Source: Acestrorhynchus altus (taxonomy: Eukaryota; Chordata; Actinopteri; Characiformes; Acestrorhynchidae). From it: a stretch of DNA of 64,000 bases. Shown here in pieces: positions 50,023 through 62,010 of this stretch (position 1 is its first letter; every line of letters starts with the position of its first letter). The position numbers and the translations under genes are program-made. Location: assembly GCA_034509495.1 (NCBI GenBank), contig CM067513.1:19908819-19972818 (forward strand), read 5' to 3'. A model generated the notes under the pieces. The model was not told the DNA's origin. It saw only the letters and a program-made list of their open reading frames with translations, and ran no database searches.

Positions 50023-53000
50023 ACAAAATATATGTATTGTTTATGTGTAAAGGATAATAATAATAATATATAATACAAATAATAATCTGCTGCATTGAAT
50101 TTAGACTTTCTGGAGTCACCAAGAATCTGTGAGAATGATTATAATTCACAGTACAAATGCTGTAACTACCTCTTAACATGGCAATGATGGTCAGCACTTC
50201 ATTCACACAGTCAAACTCGCAAGAAGCCAGCAGAGTCTTTGCCATCTGGGGCTCCAATGGGAATTCAGACATTATTATTCCAATCTCAGAAAGATTGCCA
50301 TCATCATCCAGAGCTGCGAGGTAGTCCAGCTCTTCTAAAGCCTGCATGAGGCCCTCTGGATCTGTATGTGGGTGGAGATTAAAATTAATGAGAAAAAAAA
50401 CAAAAAAAAACAAAAAACAAAACAAAAAAGCCTAAATGAGCACATAACCCTGAACACAATTAATTTATTACAGTAGAGCTTGCCCAGGTGATGTTCTCCT
50501 CCCTATCTTAGAAAAGTGCTCCCACATTTCACTACACTTACTACCGCTTTCAGCCACTGTACCACTTTAACAATAGCATCTCCTATGTTTCCTCCATCAT
50601 TACTGGATGCCCTCTTGAACAGCGTTCCCCTGTCCCTGCTTCTGCTAATGAAGTGCCTTGCTCTTGCGCCCCGGGTGGATGGCTCCTTCGGGCTGCAGGC
50701 AGCCAGAAGCAGGTCATTGCAGGAACAAAGAGCCCAGTTAGAGGGCTGTCGGCTCAACTAAAGCACGGTTCGCCACCCCCTAATGCGACCAGAGCCCAGC
50801 ACAGAGGCCATCTGTGGCAGATCTGCAGGCCAAGAGGAACCTGGCTGACCCAGGCCAGTGCACTGCCAGGGGAAGGGAGCAGCTTATTTGTGCTGAAGCA
50901 CATTAGTCAGGAGCAGCATGAGTGTTCAGTGAGTAAATACCATGTGACCTGGGTGAGGTATTCTTCAGACTAATGCCCGACATGCTGACTGGCTGAATGT
51001 ATTTTCCCACAGGTAGAAACAAGTCTTTTAAAAAGTTATTTTAAAAATATTCTATTATATAATAAGTTATATAATATTATACATATTAAAATAATTATGT
51101 AAATAGTATTATATATATCATGCATATATAAAATAAAATATAATTTAAGATATACATTTATATTGTAAACCCTTCTCCCTCACAGTTCTAGTCTTATGAC
51201 TATGATTATGCAACAGAATGGATAGTTGACATTCTTCATCATTTCAGTTTTGTTAAAGATACCATGAGCACATAAACCATAAACTCAGTATAGTGAATTG
51301 ACTTGTGGCTTGACTGTATTGTTGAAATTTATATGTAACACAAGTGTGCAATATAACAATATATTATTATTGTGACATGCTTTTCTAAAATTATTATGCA
51401 TACTGTACAACTGAACACCACTGAACAACTGCATGGTTAAATATAAAGGGACCTGTGTAACTGGATTTAGTTTAATTAATTAATATCAGGTTTTAAATCT
51501 GGTGTAACTATTTTATTACATGTGTCAAAATGTTCTTATTGTATATTATGGAAGTGCTATTAAACATAGTGATTTATCTTTGAATTAGGTATACCTACCC
51601 AATAGGCAAAAACAGCTAAATTAATTAAACTTAATTAAACTCCAGAAGCTAATAACTGCTGTAAATAAGCCATAAGACTAATGAATTTAGTATGTTGTAA
51701 TGCAGAGTATGTGACAATTTGAATGAAACATCTAAAAAAGTTTTGAGTGTCCATAAGAGTAGAAGGGGTGGGTAAGGATAGAAGTTTGTATTATGATATT
51801 TTCAAGACATTTTTAATGATACACAACAATTACCACAATCTTTTGAGATTTTGAGTCAAAATGCACCAGAAATGCTATCCATACTGCAATATTTTCATAA
51901 AACAATTTGCTGCATCAAAACCAATTACACAGAATATGCAAGTTATATGTAAAGTAAAGGCCATTGGTCAATATTCTTTAAGTAGTCACAATATGTTTAA
52001 CAACTGCCCAACTTTACATTGTATGAGCAATTATTGTACATACAGAATTTAATGAAATAACATGATTATGGACAGTTAAACAGTTGTGTAGGTGTGCATC
52101 TCACCTGGTCTGTCAATGAAGTCACAGTTACCCAAGCCAGCAATCTCCATCCTCTTGAGGAACAGCACGGTGGAAGTAATGTCAGACTCCAGGATGTGAG
52201 GAACACTCTCATCTGGAAGGGGTGTGGCCTCCGGATACAAACAAAAACACTTCCCTAAAGGCAATACAATCCTGGTCACAGACAGACCCCCCAAAAGCAT
52301 ACAGGACAGGCTGGTGATAAACTGGAGATTACAATCTTCTGCCCTGTCTTAGGACAACTTCAAAAGAGCACCTACCTGTTGGTCCTATCAGCTGTTTGCG
52401 GCTCTCGGCTTGGCTCTTGCTGATTGGCCGTATGACAATGGAATTGGCTCTGATTCGAGGGTTGTACACCTATCACACATGTAGAGACAATACAGCAAAA
52501 TGCATCAGGAACCACCAGTGAAATAAACAATTCAGTTCTGAAAAAAAGAGAATTACATACATATCTCTTTTGTACACCAGCATCGATAATGAAGCGAATG
52601 CTGTGCATGGCCCAGAACAGGTCTTCAGTGGGGCCACAAGTAAGAAAGACTTTTCTGCATCTGCTATCCTCTTCGGTGGGTGCTGGGAGTGCAGGAAGGC
52701 TGTCTCCTTGCTCTGGACACAGGGATACAGGCACCAGCTCACCGAATGATGAAGAGGACAGACTGGCCCCTTCTCTCCTCAAAATGGCATTAGCACATTC
52801 AATTTCCTTGGAGAAAGGGAAGAGAAAGAATTAGGAATGACAAAATGAGAAGACATTTGTTATCATTTCCCTGGACACAGGACCATTCACACTTCTATGC
52901 AGGGTTCTCAAAAGGTTGATGGCATTTAGTAGAGCCAACAAACTTCACTGCTTTGCAGGGGTCCTGAAAGAAAAAACTCCAAACATCTAGTTCACAAAAA

Positions 53001-56000
53001 TGCACCTAAAAATAAAAGCTTGTATAGACATATGTTTTTTATTTAGACATGGGGTTCTAAGAAAGAAGTTTTTATATTCTATAGAACATTTTTATTATGT
53101 AGAGTTTCTTAACATTTTCTTCAAATGTGTCTTATTTAAAAAATGAACAATCTATTTAAAAGTTCTTTAGAGAAATGCATCAGTCATTATGTCAATGGAT
53201 GCAAATCCACATTTTAGATTGAGAATAGTACATTGTGGAACATGTTCCACAAATATTGAGCGATTAAATAGAGAGTGGTTGTTTCTGACTACTGAGTAAA
53301 AGAGTGTTCTTTTAGAATTGCTCCAAAAGTAGCTGCTTGTAGAAAATGTAATGTTCATTCCAGAAGCAATACCTCAGAAATACTCTAAAACTCTTCTATT
53401 TGTGGAACAAGTGTAAAATGTGCTGCCTTCAATCTAAAATTTAATTATTAATTCAAGAGGAACATACAAGATCCTAGATTCAAGATACAAGATCCTAGAT
53501 TCTTCCTGGAAGACATTTCAGATCTAGTTCAACTCCTTGCAACTTTGAAATTATTGTCTTACTTGCTCAGTAGCCAGGAATGCTACAATATCTCCAGGTT
53601 CCTGAGTCTGATGGATCTCCATTGCCAGGCGAAGAGTGGAACACAGGTAGTCCTTTACACCTCCTCTCTCGGTCCCATACACCACCTCAGATGGCTGACC
53701 TGCATCCAGCTGGATCAGGGGGACACTTCCATAGTGGTGGAGCAGCTTGTCAGAGGAGTGCGGGGCAGTGAGGATGACAAGATGGAGCTCTGGCCGTGAA
53801 AGAAGCACATCTTTGAGCAGGCCGAGGAGGAGATCTGTGCTGACAGTGCGCTCCTGGGCCTGATCAATCACCACCACGCCATACTGCTCCAGCAGAGGGT
53901 CCGACATCATCTCACGAAGCAAGACGTCATCAGTGCAATATCTACCATGGACCACCGTTATCATCAAGTAGTAAATTAAAACAGAACAAAAGCATACTTT
54001 TTCATTTCAGATGAATATGTTTTCCTTTGTAACACTGAAAATAGCAGAGATATTCACTCAGAATATCAATATTCTTTTCTCAGGTTCTCAGAACCATGTT
54101 ACCAACTTTTGTGTCTCTACATAGAATATGATTTATAGAAGGCATTCATGTGTGCAGTCAACTGCCATCAGAAAATGGGAAAAATCACGTGTAGGTTCTT
54201 AAAATGGTCAACACCAAGAATGCAAATTAAATGTAAATATAGTTAATGATAATTAAGTTATAATGTTATATTTAAACTTCATTCAACAGTTAGCTCCAGT
54301 TATGCAATTTGATTGGTGGGGTGATATTCTACCTTTTTTTTTTTTTTTTTACAAACTCTGTACCAGTCTGCTATGAAACTATAAATAAAATAAACCAAGA
54401 AATCATATAAATGACCCGAGGGAAAAAAATAACAAATTACAACAAAGGAAAAGCTTATCAAGTGAATATACAATAAAAAATGTTGTTTAATTTCTTGGTT
54501 TATGTCAGGAGCTGCAACTGTGCAGTGAGTGAGTGGAGTTTATTGTAGCAGAGCAACAAGCTGTAGTTCTGAAAACAGTGAAAAAAGAAATGCTATGTTC
54601 ACGGCTCCATTTATTTCTTTTCTAAAATGCTGTATAAAACCAACAGAACAGTCAAGGTTGTGTGTTATCGTGAAATAATAGCATGGCTGTGATAACTCTT
54701 GTACCAAGCGCCCTTTGAGGATTAAGTACAGCTCGGCTTGACCCACCATCCCTCAAATCGCAAGAAAGACAAGCATCCAGACACATCTCGTTCAAGAACA
54801 TTTAAATCCTTAAATGTTTATAATTATAGTGACTCTTGTTAGCCTCCGATTTGACATTTGTTTTCGACAGCATCTAAGCTTGAATAATTTCTGGATTCTA
54901 GCCTCTTCTAACAAGCTAAAGATATCTGAGGGAATAGTAAAGCACTTTTGTAAGTCGCTCTGGAGAAGGGCATCTGCTAAATACAGTAAATGTAAATGTA
55001 ACTCTGACATGAGTCGAAGGCATGCTCTCAGGTTCTTTTCTTTAGTATAACACATTGAAAAGTATAGCATATCGAACTTAATCATGCATTCATCATACAC
55101 ATTTTCATTCTGGCATAATCCTATTTAGAGGTGAGTGGCATAGTAATAATTGACTGTTATTGTGACAAATTTAGTAATAATAACAACTATAACATTCTAG
55201 CTATACAAACCCCAAGTATCTTCATCACAATTTTCTCTCTTGTGGAGACGTATTGTGATATTTTTTCACAATAGCATCAAAACAACTTTTTGTTACAAAG
55301 ATAACACAATTAGTTCTGTAGATACTGTGTTGTCCATTCCACTTAATCAAACATATATATATAAATGTCATTACATTTTTTCCTGTCATATGATCCTCCC
55401 ATAGTTCTCTTAAAATGTAACTGCTCAAGAGAGGTTCAAGCATGACAACAAATATATAGCAAAGGGCTGATTAAAACCCGCAACACTGATGGATCTAACA
55501 ATACATCAAAGTCATTGTATTGGCACTCCAAACACTTCACATCACTATGAGCCTAATGAGAGCAGACAGTGCTAGTGATTCTCTGATGGTAATTTACTCA
55601 GGTAATTATGGAGGTCAGTGTTTTCATTAAGTCTGCTCCTCTCAGCTGTTCTAATCACTCCATCCCTTGTTTTTGTGTACCAAGCTGACTTATGGCTGCT
55701 ATTAAGGCTCCCGGGGAGCATATGGGCTGTGTGGGTGCATGGCAGCTGCTGAAGGGGACCCCAAAACTAGGCCTCTGAGTCTTTTGTTAGCTTTTCTTAG
55801 TGAGACAGGCGTCTATGAAAGGACGTGTGTGCAAAGGGGGAGGGGGATGCTGCAGAATAATGGAGGGAAAAAGGGTTTTGTTGGACAGAGAAGTGACCAA
55901 GTCGAGATAACCAAGAAGTGGAGGAAGTGTAGGCCCAAAGAGATGATGCACACGCATTAAAACAATACCTGAGCACAGTGTCAGCGGAGCAGCAGGTCTG

Positions 56001-57057
56001 GAGGGGGACGTTGTATCCCACTTCATGACCAATGTTCACGTCCATCTCATCGGCCACACGGAGGGCTAGGTCCACTGTGCTCTGCCTGTGGATCTGAGTG
56101 CACACCACCATGCCATTCTGGTACTGCACAGACAGGCAGAACTCTGCACACCATTGAGGAATCTGTGGGACACGGACAAACCTGGTCTCACACTAATGTC
56201 CAACTTTAATTAGGGCAGACAAGCTGCAGGGTACAGTGGACAGTCATGTGGTTCACAGCCATTAAAATGTACAAACTGTTCAGTCAATATACTGGGGTTC
56301 TAAGGGTTCTAAAGAAAGCCAATGTGGATTAAAGAGGAAAAGTAGTGATATTTAAGCATTTAGGTCTATTTCAAATATTAAAACGTAAAGTCTCTCAGAG
56401 GTTTGATGTGAAATGAAAGTTCAAGAGAAACTTAATCACAACGATTGTGATCAGACCAGAGATCTTCACAATACCATCTCTTTTTGCCTAAAACATTCAT
56501 TAATGATGTATATTATTACAATATAATTAATAATGACAGAGAGGTGCATGTTGGGTGTTGTTATGCAAAGAAGCAAACAAATGAAACCTTGTTTTCTGTG
56601 TTAACCGCTGTTATCGTTCTTATTAAATGTAAGAACAGAACTGGTGAACAGTTGAGGTGTTTATTGTGTTGCAGACATGGTGACCCCTGGCTCCCATCAC
56701 CACCACTAATCCAGTGCGTTTCTCCACAATAAGGAAGAGAAGCTCTCTGAAGGGGCTCGTTTACAGCGGAGTGACTGAACTCTACATAAAGTGGCCTTTA
56801 ACTGTCACTAACGGTCAGAAACGGGCAGTTACCTGAGAACTCTGTCCACTTTTAGCTGAGCCGCTCACAAGCACAAGCTGGTTGTTGATAATAGACTCCA
56901 TGAACTCACACTTGGCTCCCCAAACAGGCAGACTTTTCCTCTCCCTCAGCAGTTTGTAATATCGGGAGGAAAAGGGCAGCCCATCGAACTGGTTCAGCTC
57001 CAGAAGGTCATCACTGTCCAAGTCCTGATTCGAGTCCATATCTGTGCATTTATCCAT
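44255..57057 (-). CDS. dhx32: DEAH-box-related putative helicase DHX32, complete, 727 aa, 11 coding exons
   Basis: Exons (minus): 57057-56833, 56162-55969, 53941-53563, 52806-52561, 52469-52376, 52254-52105, 50361-50170, 48971-48831, 47193-47003, 46471-46281, 44435-44255. They sum to 728 codons with all phases agreeing. Family members resemble DEAH RNA helicases (PRP43-like) but lack normal ATPase motifs. Seen here: LNQFDGLPFSSRYYKLL near the N-terminus; motif I GSAKSGQSS (66-74) with Gln72 in place of the Walker lysine; motif II DQAQ (166-169) instead of DEAH; TAP (198-200) for SAT; SKSQAESRKQ (about 365-374) where QRxGRAGR normally stands. Then come the winged-helix/HA2 region (LMQALEELDYLAALDDDGNLSE) and the OB-like C-terminus (YFFYNLPPSESKEVLQ). 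The start is the ATG at 57057; upstream in frame there is only GTG. DQX1 is the nearest alternative, but DHX32-like segments (YCTDDVLLREMM, MEIAGLGNCDF) prevail. Confidence 0.93.
45255..45440 (+). mobile_element. Tc1/mariner helix-turn-helix fragment
   Basis: Frame-shifted peptide words FNIPQSTVSRVYQEYITEGI (approximate, from ACATTCCTCAATCCACAGTG to ACCAGGAATACATTACAGAA) match the DNA-binding part of a Tc1-like transposase. Located in the last dhx32 intron. Confidence 0.55.
46805..46880 (+). repeat. Fragment of the CACACCTGATC interspersed repeat
   Basis: TTTCAGCACACCTGATCTAA, then AATGAGCTAACTGATCAACC, are shared with 62290-62340. Intron of dhx32. Confidence 0.55.
47568..48787 (+). mobile_element. 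Tc1-like transposon, both ends present, inactive, in a dhx32 intron
   Basis: Begins after a TA with CAATGTATGCAGAAAGTATTC and ends with CTTTCCGGATGCACTG. Internal text follows the same family as the copies at 26318 and 59497: AATGGTCACTTTAGCAGAGC, TACAATGAAGTATGGTGGTG and GGGAAAGATGACTGCAGCGA. The transposase is broken by frameshifts and deletions; length is 1.22 kb. It is inserted antisense to dhx32, and its right end lies only 43 bases from the splice donor of exon 8. Confidence 0.85.
49380..49745 (+). repeat. Degraded interspersed repeat
   Basis: GACTTGTTTGGAGATCTCCT, GGTTTTCATGGTGTTGTTTG, ACACAGGTGACTTCTGAATG and TAATTGGTTGCACCAGAACA belong to a recurring fish DNA-transposon-like repeat. 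No transposase fragment is readable. Confidence 0.6.
49974..50019. repeat. (TA)n microsatellite
   Basis: About 46 bases of TA repeat in the dhx32 intron downstream of exon 7. Confidence 0.95.
50510..50970. other. GC-rich, non-repetitive intronic block in dhx32
   Basis: About 460 bases, clearly richer in G and C than the surrounding intron (words such as CTTGCGCCCCGGGTGGATGG), lying just upstream of exon 7. Open frames on both strands lack known protein similarity. It could be a conserved enhancer or simply old unique sequence. Confidence 0.4.
54640..55005 (+). mobile_element. L2-like LINE 3' end
   Basis: TTAAGTACAGCTCGGCTTGACCCACCATCC (near 54721) matches the segment near 59045 of the longer L2 copy. 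The tail TTTTGTAAGTCGCTCTGGAG plus AAGGGCATCTGCTAAATAC is the standard L2/SINE tail. It is in dhx32 intron 2, opposite to the gene. Confidence 0.75.
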
Positions 57058-57129
57058 ATTTAGAGCTTCGTCGCCCTTTAAAGCGAGTCGGAAACAGGGG
57101 GAGAAGGGCTCCCTCACTAACACTAACAG

Positions 57130-57310
57130 CAGTCGGATCTGCTCTTCTGCGGGAAAACTAGTTTTTATTCTTATCCTGGGGAAAAGCGCGCGCGCGCGAG
57201 CAGAACCCGTCTCTCCTTCGGCGGCTCACTGTTGTACTGAGCTCGAGCGGGGCGGCGCCGCAGCACTCGAGCGCGGTCACGTGACCTCTAATCCTATCAT
57301 CGCGGAGCGG
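57130..57310 (-). promoter_or_regulatory. dhx32 CpG promoter and 5' UTR
   Basis: CpG-dense stretch directly upstream of the start codon, with GCGCGCGCGCG at about 57187, GAGCGGGGCGGCGCCGCAG (a GC box) at about 57245, and a palindromic E-box GTCACGTGAC at 57276-57285. The E-box suggests binding by USF or MiT-type bHLH-zip factors. No TATA box was evident. Confidence 0.7.
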
Positions 57311-57319
57311 GACACGAGA

Positions 57320-57890
57320 GACGGACTCTCATAGATGATCATCTTAAACTGAAGGCTCTTCTAACCTTTTTTATCAAAAAAACAAAAACAAAAACAATCT
57401 TTGCATGTTTTAACCTTTTTAAATCCAAGATTTTGCGAGATTTTTTTCAGAGCTTTTATTCACCAAAACATTAGAAATGAATTTATTACATGTAAATTTA
57501 AATGGAAGATTTATTTATTTATTTATTTGCTTATAAAAACTCTCAGAAATCCTACTGGAAATTGATTATCCAGGGTGTTTTTGAGCTCAAAATGCAAAAC
57601 ATTAGTGATTATTAGTAATTTGCAGTGATTAAATTGACAAGAATGAGTTGTTTGAAATATTAGACAGTGGTCCAAAATAAAAAAACACCTGAATGTCATT
57701 AATTATTTTTAGTATTTATGTATGTATCAGTATTAACTCTTCTCAGGACTTTTATTCTGAAACTCTGCATTCTTAAGAAAGAGGACAAACAGCCCCTCCC
57801 ATCTTATTTTCCTTTGTATCCCAGTGCATCTGTATCATATACAATGCCTGCTCTCACTGATCAGTAGGTGTCTGCATGCAGTTTGAGCAT
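57320..57890. other. Gene-free flank upstream of dhx32
   Basis: AT-rich sequence with no recognised gene. Confidence 0.6.
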
Positions 57891-57894
57891 ATAC

Positions 57895-58110
57895 ACATGC
57901 AGTGACACTGACATGGTGGTGGTGTGTTAATGTGTTTTGTGCTGGTACAAGTGGATCAGACACAGCAGTGCTACTGGAGTGTTTAATACCCTCAACATCA
58001 CTGCTGGACTGAAAACAGTCCACCAACCAAAAACATCCAGCTAAAGCATCCGATGAGAACTGATGAAGGACTAGATGTCAACACAGACCAAACAACACCA
58101 TGAAGACCAA
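57895..58110 (+). mobile_element. DNA-transposon-like repeat, left part
   Basis: CAGTGACACTGACATGGTGG, GTGGATCAGACACAGCAGTG and CTGGACTGAAAACAGTCCAC are hallmark phrases of an abundant non-coding fish repeat. The piece at 31140-31440 represents the opposite end of the same family. Confidence 0.7.
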
Positions 58111-58114
58111 CGAG

Positions 58115-58625
58115 GTCTCCAAATAGGTTGTTGAGAAGTACAAGTCATGGTTGGTTTATAGAAAATATCAAAATCTCTGATGATTCTCTGGACCACCATC
58201 AAATCCAAATGGAAAGAACATGGTACCAGAACAAACTTACTAAGAGAGGGTCGCCCACAAAACTCTCAGACCAGGAAAGGAGGGCATTAATCAGAGAGGC
58301 AGCACAGAAACCAAAAGTAATCCTGAAGGAACTGCAGAGTTCCCAAGCAGAGACTGGAGTATCTGTCCATATGACCACAATAATACGTACACTCCACAGA
58401 GCTGCACTTTATGGCAGAGTGGCCAGAAAAGAACTGTACTTACAGACAGAAAAAGGAAGGCACATTTTGAATTTGCCAGAAGTCATATGAGAGACTCCTC
58501 AAATGAATGGAGGAAGGTGCTCTGGTCAGACAAGACCAAAATTGAACTTTTCTGTCACCAAAGTCTGGTGACCAAAACCAATACATACATCACCCCAAGA
58601 ACACCATCCTCACACTGCATGCTTT
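58115..58625 (+). mobile_element. Tc1-like transposase, N-terminal part
   Basis: The open frame 58128-58490 includes NKLTKRGSPTKLSDQERRAL, ILKELQSSQAETGVSVHMTT and RTLHRAALYGRVARKELYL. These are the helix-turn-helix DNA-binding halves of a Tc1-like transposase. It continues in a shifted frame to about 58600 with the first catalytic segment WSDKTKIELF (Asp present, Glu changed). The C-terminal half is replaced by an L2-like fragment. Confidence 0.82.
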
Positions 58626-58659
58626 GACTGAGAAACTTGAAAACCGTTGCATTGGAAAC

Positions 58660-59370
58660 ATGTTGCAAACTTGACTCGGTCTTGCAGATTTCTCCTTTAC
58701 AACATCAGGAGAATTCGACCTTTTCTGTCTAGAGAGGTCACTCAGGTGCTTGTTCAGTCTCTTGTCATTTCAAGACTAGATTACTGCAACTCCCTACTGG
58801 CTGGCCTTCCTATGTAGACCATCAGACCATTGCAACTTGCATCCAGAATACAGCAGCGCGGCTCATCTGCAATGTTCCTAAATTCAGTCACGTAACTCCT
58901 CTGCTGTGTTCCCTTCATTGGCTCCCTGTAGCTGCATCAGATTCAAAACCTTGATGCTGACCTACAAAGCCAAAAATGGACCAGCCCCTGCATACATGAT
59001 GAGAATGGTCAAAACTTGAGCTGTACCCAGAGCCCTTTGAGCATCAAGTACAACTTGGCTTGACTCACCATCCCTCAGAATGCAAGGAAAACATGCATCT
59101 AGACTCTTTTCTGTTCTGGCACCAAAATGGTGTAATGAACTTCCCCTGGGAGTTTAAACAGCTGAGACTGAAGACTCATCTGTTTCAGGAGTATTTAACT
59201 TCATGAAGACATTTGTATTCAACAGGATCTAATCGTGAGGAATCCCTAGATTCTAGCCTTGTCTACTTGCTAAGGATATTCTGAGTGTACAGCAAAGCAC
59301 TTTTGTAAGTCACTCTGGATAAGGGCATCTGTTAAATGTCATAAATGTAATGTAAATGAAAATTGAGAAA
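58660..59370 (+). mobile_element. L2-like LINE, 3' part of ORF2 and tail
   Basis: Translated pieces RFLLYNIRRIRPFLSREVTQ, VLVQSLVISRLDYCNSLLAG and, farther on, RLFSVLAPKWCNELP are the end of an L2/CR1-type reverse-transcriptase polyprotein with frameshifts. The 3' tail is CACTTTTGTAAGTCACTCTG, then GATAAGGGCATCTGTTAAATG and a short ATAAATGTAATG repeat. It is 5'-truncated. Confidence 0.85.
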
Positions 59371-59434
59371 TGAGATTGCTGTTCACCAGCAGAAACCATC
59401 AAACATACCATCTGATTATCTAACTAATATATAT

Positions 59435-59490
59435 GCACACACTGATTAACCATAATTTCATGACCACCTCCTTGCTTTTGTTTCCTTGAT
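59435..59490. mobile_element. Terminal fragment of the 9.2-9.9 kb Tc1-like family
   Basis: ACACACTGATTAACCATAATTTCATGACCACCTCCTTGC is the start of the element family seen at 9245-9945, immediately beside the next Tc1 copy. Confidence 0.5.
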
Positions 59491-59496
59491 TGCATA

Positions 59497-60609
59497 CAGT
59501 GCATCCAGATAGAATTCACAGCGCTTCACGTTTAGCACATTTTGTTATGTTACGGCCTTATTCCAAAATGGATTCAATTAATTCTTTTTCATCAAAATTC
59601 TACACACAATACAAAATATAACAGTACTGAAGTATTCACAGCCTTTGCCATGACACTCAAAATTGAGCTCAGGTGCATCTTGTTTTCTGATCATTGTTCA
59701 GATGTTTCTACAGGTTGCTTGGAGTACACCTGTGGTGAACTCAGTTGATTGGACATGATTTGGAAAGACACACACCTGTTTATTTAAAGTACCTTAGGAG
59801 ACAGTGCATGTCAGGGCAGAAACCAAGCCATGGAGTCTCAGGAATTGTTTGTAGACCGCAGAGACAGGATTGCATTGAGACTCAAATATGGGGAAGGATA
59901 CAAAAATATTCTGATGCATTGAAGGTCAAGGTGAGCACAGTGGCCTCCATCATATGTAAATGGAAGAAGTTTGGAACCATCAGGACTCTTCATAGAGTGA
60001 TCGTGGTAGAAGGGCCTTAGTCAGGGAGTAGACCAAGAACCCAATGGTCACTCTGACAAAGCTCAGATTTTGCTTTATGAAGAGAGGACAACCATAATGA
60101 CAACCATTTCTGCAGCACTCCACCAATCAGGCATGTATAGTAGAATGGACATACAGAAACCACCGGTCAGTAAAAAGCACATGACAGCCCATCTGGAGTT
60201 TGCCAAAAGGGACCTAAAATACTCTCATATGAAACAAAAAGATTGCACTTTAAGGACTGAATGCCAAGCATCATGTCTGGAAACCAGAAACTTAAATACC
60301 ATTCCTACAGTGAAACATGGTGGTGGCAGCATCATGCTGTTGGAATGGTTTTCTATAGCAGGAACTGGGAGACTAGTCAGAATCAGAGGAAAGATGACTG
60401 CAGCGATATACAGAGACATCCTTGATGATAACCTGCTCCAGAGCACTCTGGACTTCAGACAGGGAACATTTATTTGTAATATATTTGCAAAGATGTCAAA
60501 GAAACTTTTCTCACTTTGTCATTGTGGGGTATTGTGTGTAGAATTTAACCCATTTTCAAATAAGGCTGTAATATAAGAAAATGTGCTGTGAATACTTTCC
60601 AGCTGCACT
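59497..60609 (+). mobile_element. Tc1-like transposon, both ends present, inactive
   Basis: Begins after a TA with CAGTGCATCCAGATAGAATTC and ends CTTTCCAGCTGCAC. The transposase is legible in two frames: VSTVASIICKWKKFGTIRTL (about 59930) and the frame from 60070 with TISAALHQSGMYSRMD, AHLEFAKRDLK and KHGGGSIMLLEWFSIAGTG. The catalytic C-terminus after LDFRQG is deleted. Same family as 26318, 31745 and 47568. Confidence 0.87.
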
Positions 60610-62010
60610 ATATGTTACACAATATAATATACAATATATAAAACAATATAAGCAAAATATTACCTTTGTAAGATATCTTAAGACAGACTGTATTGGGTGG
60701 TGTCACCAGTCTTTATTTCATTTCCTTAAAGCTGTAGCAGACAATATTCTGACTGAGAATTACACCATGCTAAAGCAGTCTGCTTAAACTGGATAAAACA
60801 CAGTTGAAACCAACTCTGTGGCTCACAGTCCACATGCTGATATGGACAATGAAGAGACTGACCCAGTTGGTGTCCAGCCTAGAAACAATGTTCTTCTAGA
60901 ATTTTCTAGTTTTTCTCATGATACAAAGGCTCCAGTGAACATTACTGAACAAGAAAAAAACAGAGGAACTGTCTGAAATCATAAAACAGCATCAGTTCTC
61001 AGTCTCCTGAATTGCATTTGACTCAGACATAGTTTTACTCCAGAGAAGAGAGCAGCCCAACCAGTTGGACACATTGTAATGAATGTCTTCAAGAATTGTT
61101 CATTTCACTTGCCATAGGGCATATTTGTAGACACTTGAAGTGAAACCAATGTAAAATCAAGCTCCCAGTGACACCATAAACACTTGCCTAAGATAATTGA
61201 TGTTTTTGAAGAGGAGGCAGAGAAACAAATTTATTTTCCTGTATTGTTAAAATTAAAGGTAAGTACCACAATTGACTCGGTACCACATTCACAGCCACCT
61301 GAATAGAAGACCTGTGGTTCTGGAATGGAATTTCCTCACTGTGTGAGATTCCTGGAGACACCCTTCTTTATGAATAATTCATTCATCAGTAAGCCTCCTG
61401 ATCTCTGAAGCACTGGGGATTTTTGATGAGTTAGAGTTAGTGTATCCCTCTGTTGACCCAGCTCTATACAAAGCCCATGTCAAACTGAAGATCCTGAAAC
61501 TCTGACTGTAATGAACAGAGGGGTAGGCTGCATGTGGAGAAAGGAAATACTAGGGGAGCTAGGTAGGCAGGTACATGACTCAAAATAAGGAAGAGAAGAG
61601 AAAGAATAACAAAGCAAAGAATAAAAATCAGAATAAACCGAGGAGATCCACAAATGCTCAGAACTCAGAGACTTCACGAAGACCTGTGCAAACACAGCAG
61701 TCATGTGTCCTGGAATGGCTCAAAGCTCGGGCTTGAGATGAGCATCAGGCCAGAGGGCCAGAACTTAGACATAACACTTTGGAGCATGTTGCCTGTTCAA
61801 GTGCATGTTGCCTGTTCCCAGTGAGGCCAGCAGAGAGAACCATTACACAGGCAGAGTTTGGTGGAAAAGTTTCATACAAGGTAAGGAGGAGCATTGCTAT
61901 GGGACTTCTTAGATTTCTTTGATACAGATGCTTCAGCTTATTGAATTTCCCATATTCTTTATTTTTCCACAGTATTTTTCCTTTCCTTATGAGTACAACA
62001 GTCCTGCATA
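60610..62010. other. Gene-free intergenic DNA
   Basis: AT-rich sequence; no recognised exon. A minus-strand 118-codon open frame at 62101-61745 overlaps a dispersed repeat and matches no known protein. Confidence 0.6.

Noticed and set aside
44255..57057. Identification as DQX1 instead of DHX32
   Set aside because: The DQAQ motif and THKHVAQ resemble DQX1, but long segments in exons 2, 3, 6 and 8 and the overall length follow DHX32 better. Phylogeny would settle it.
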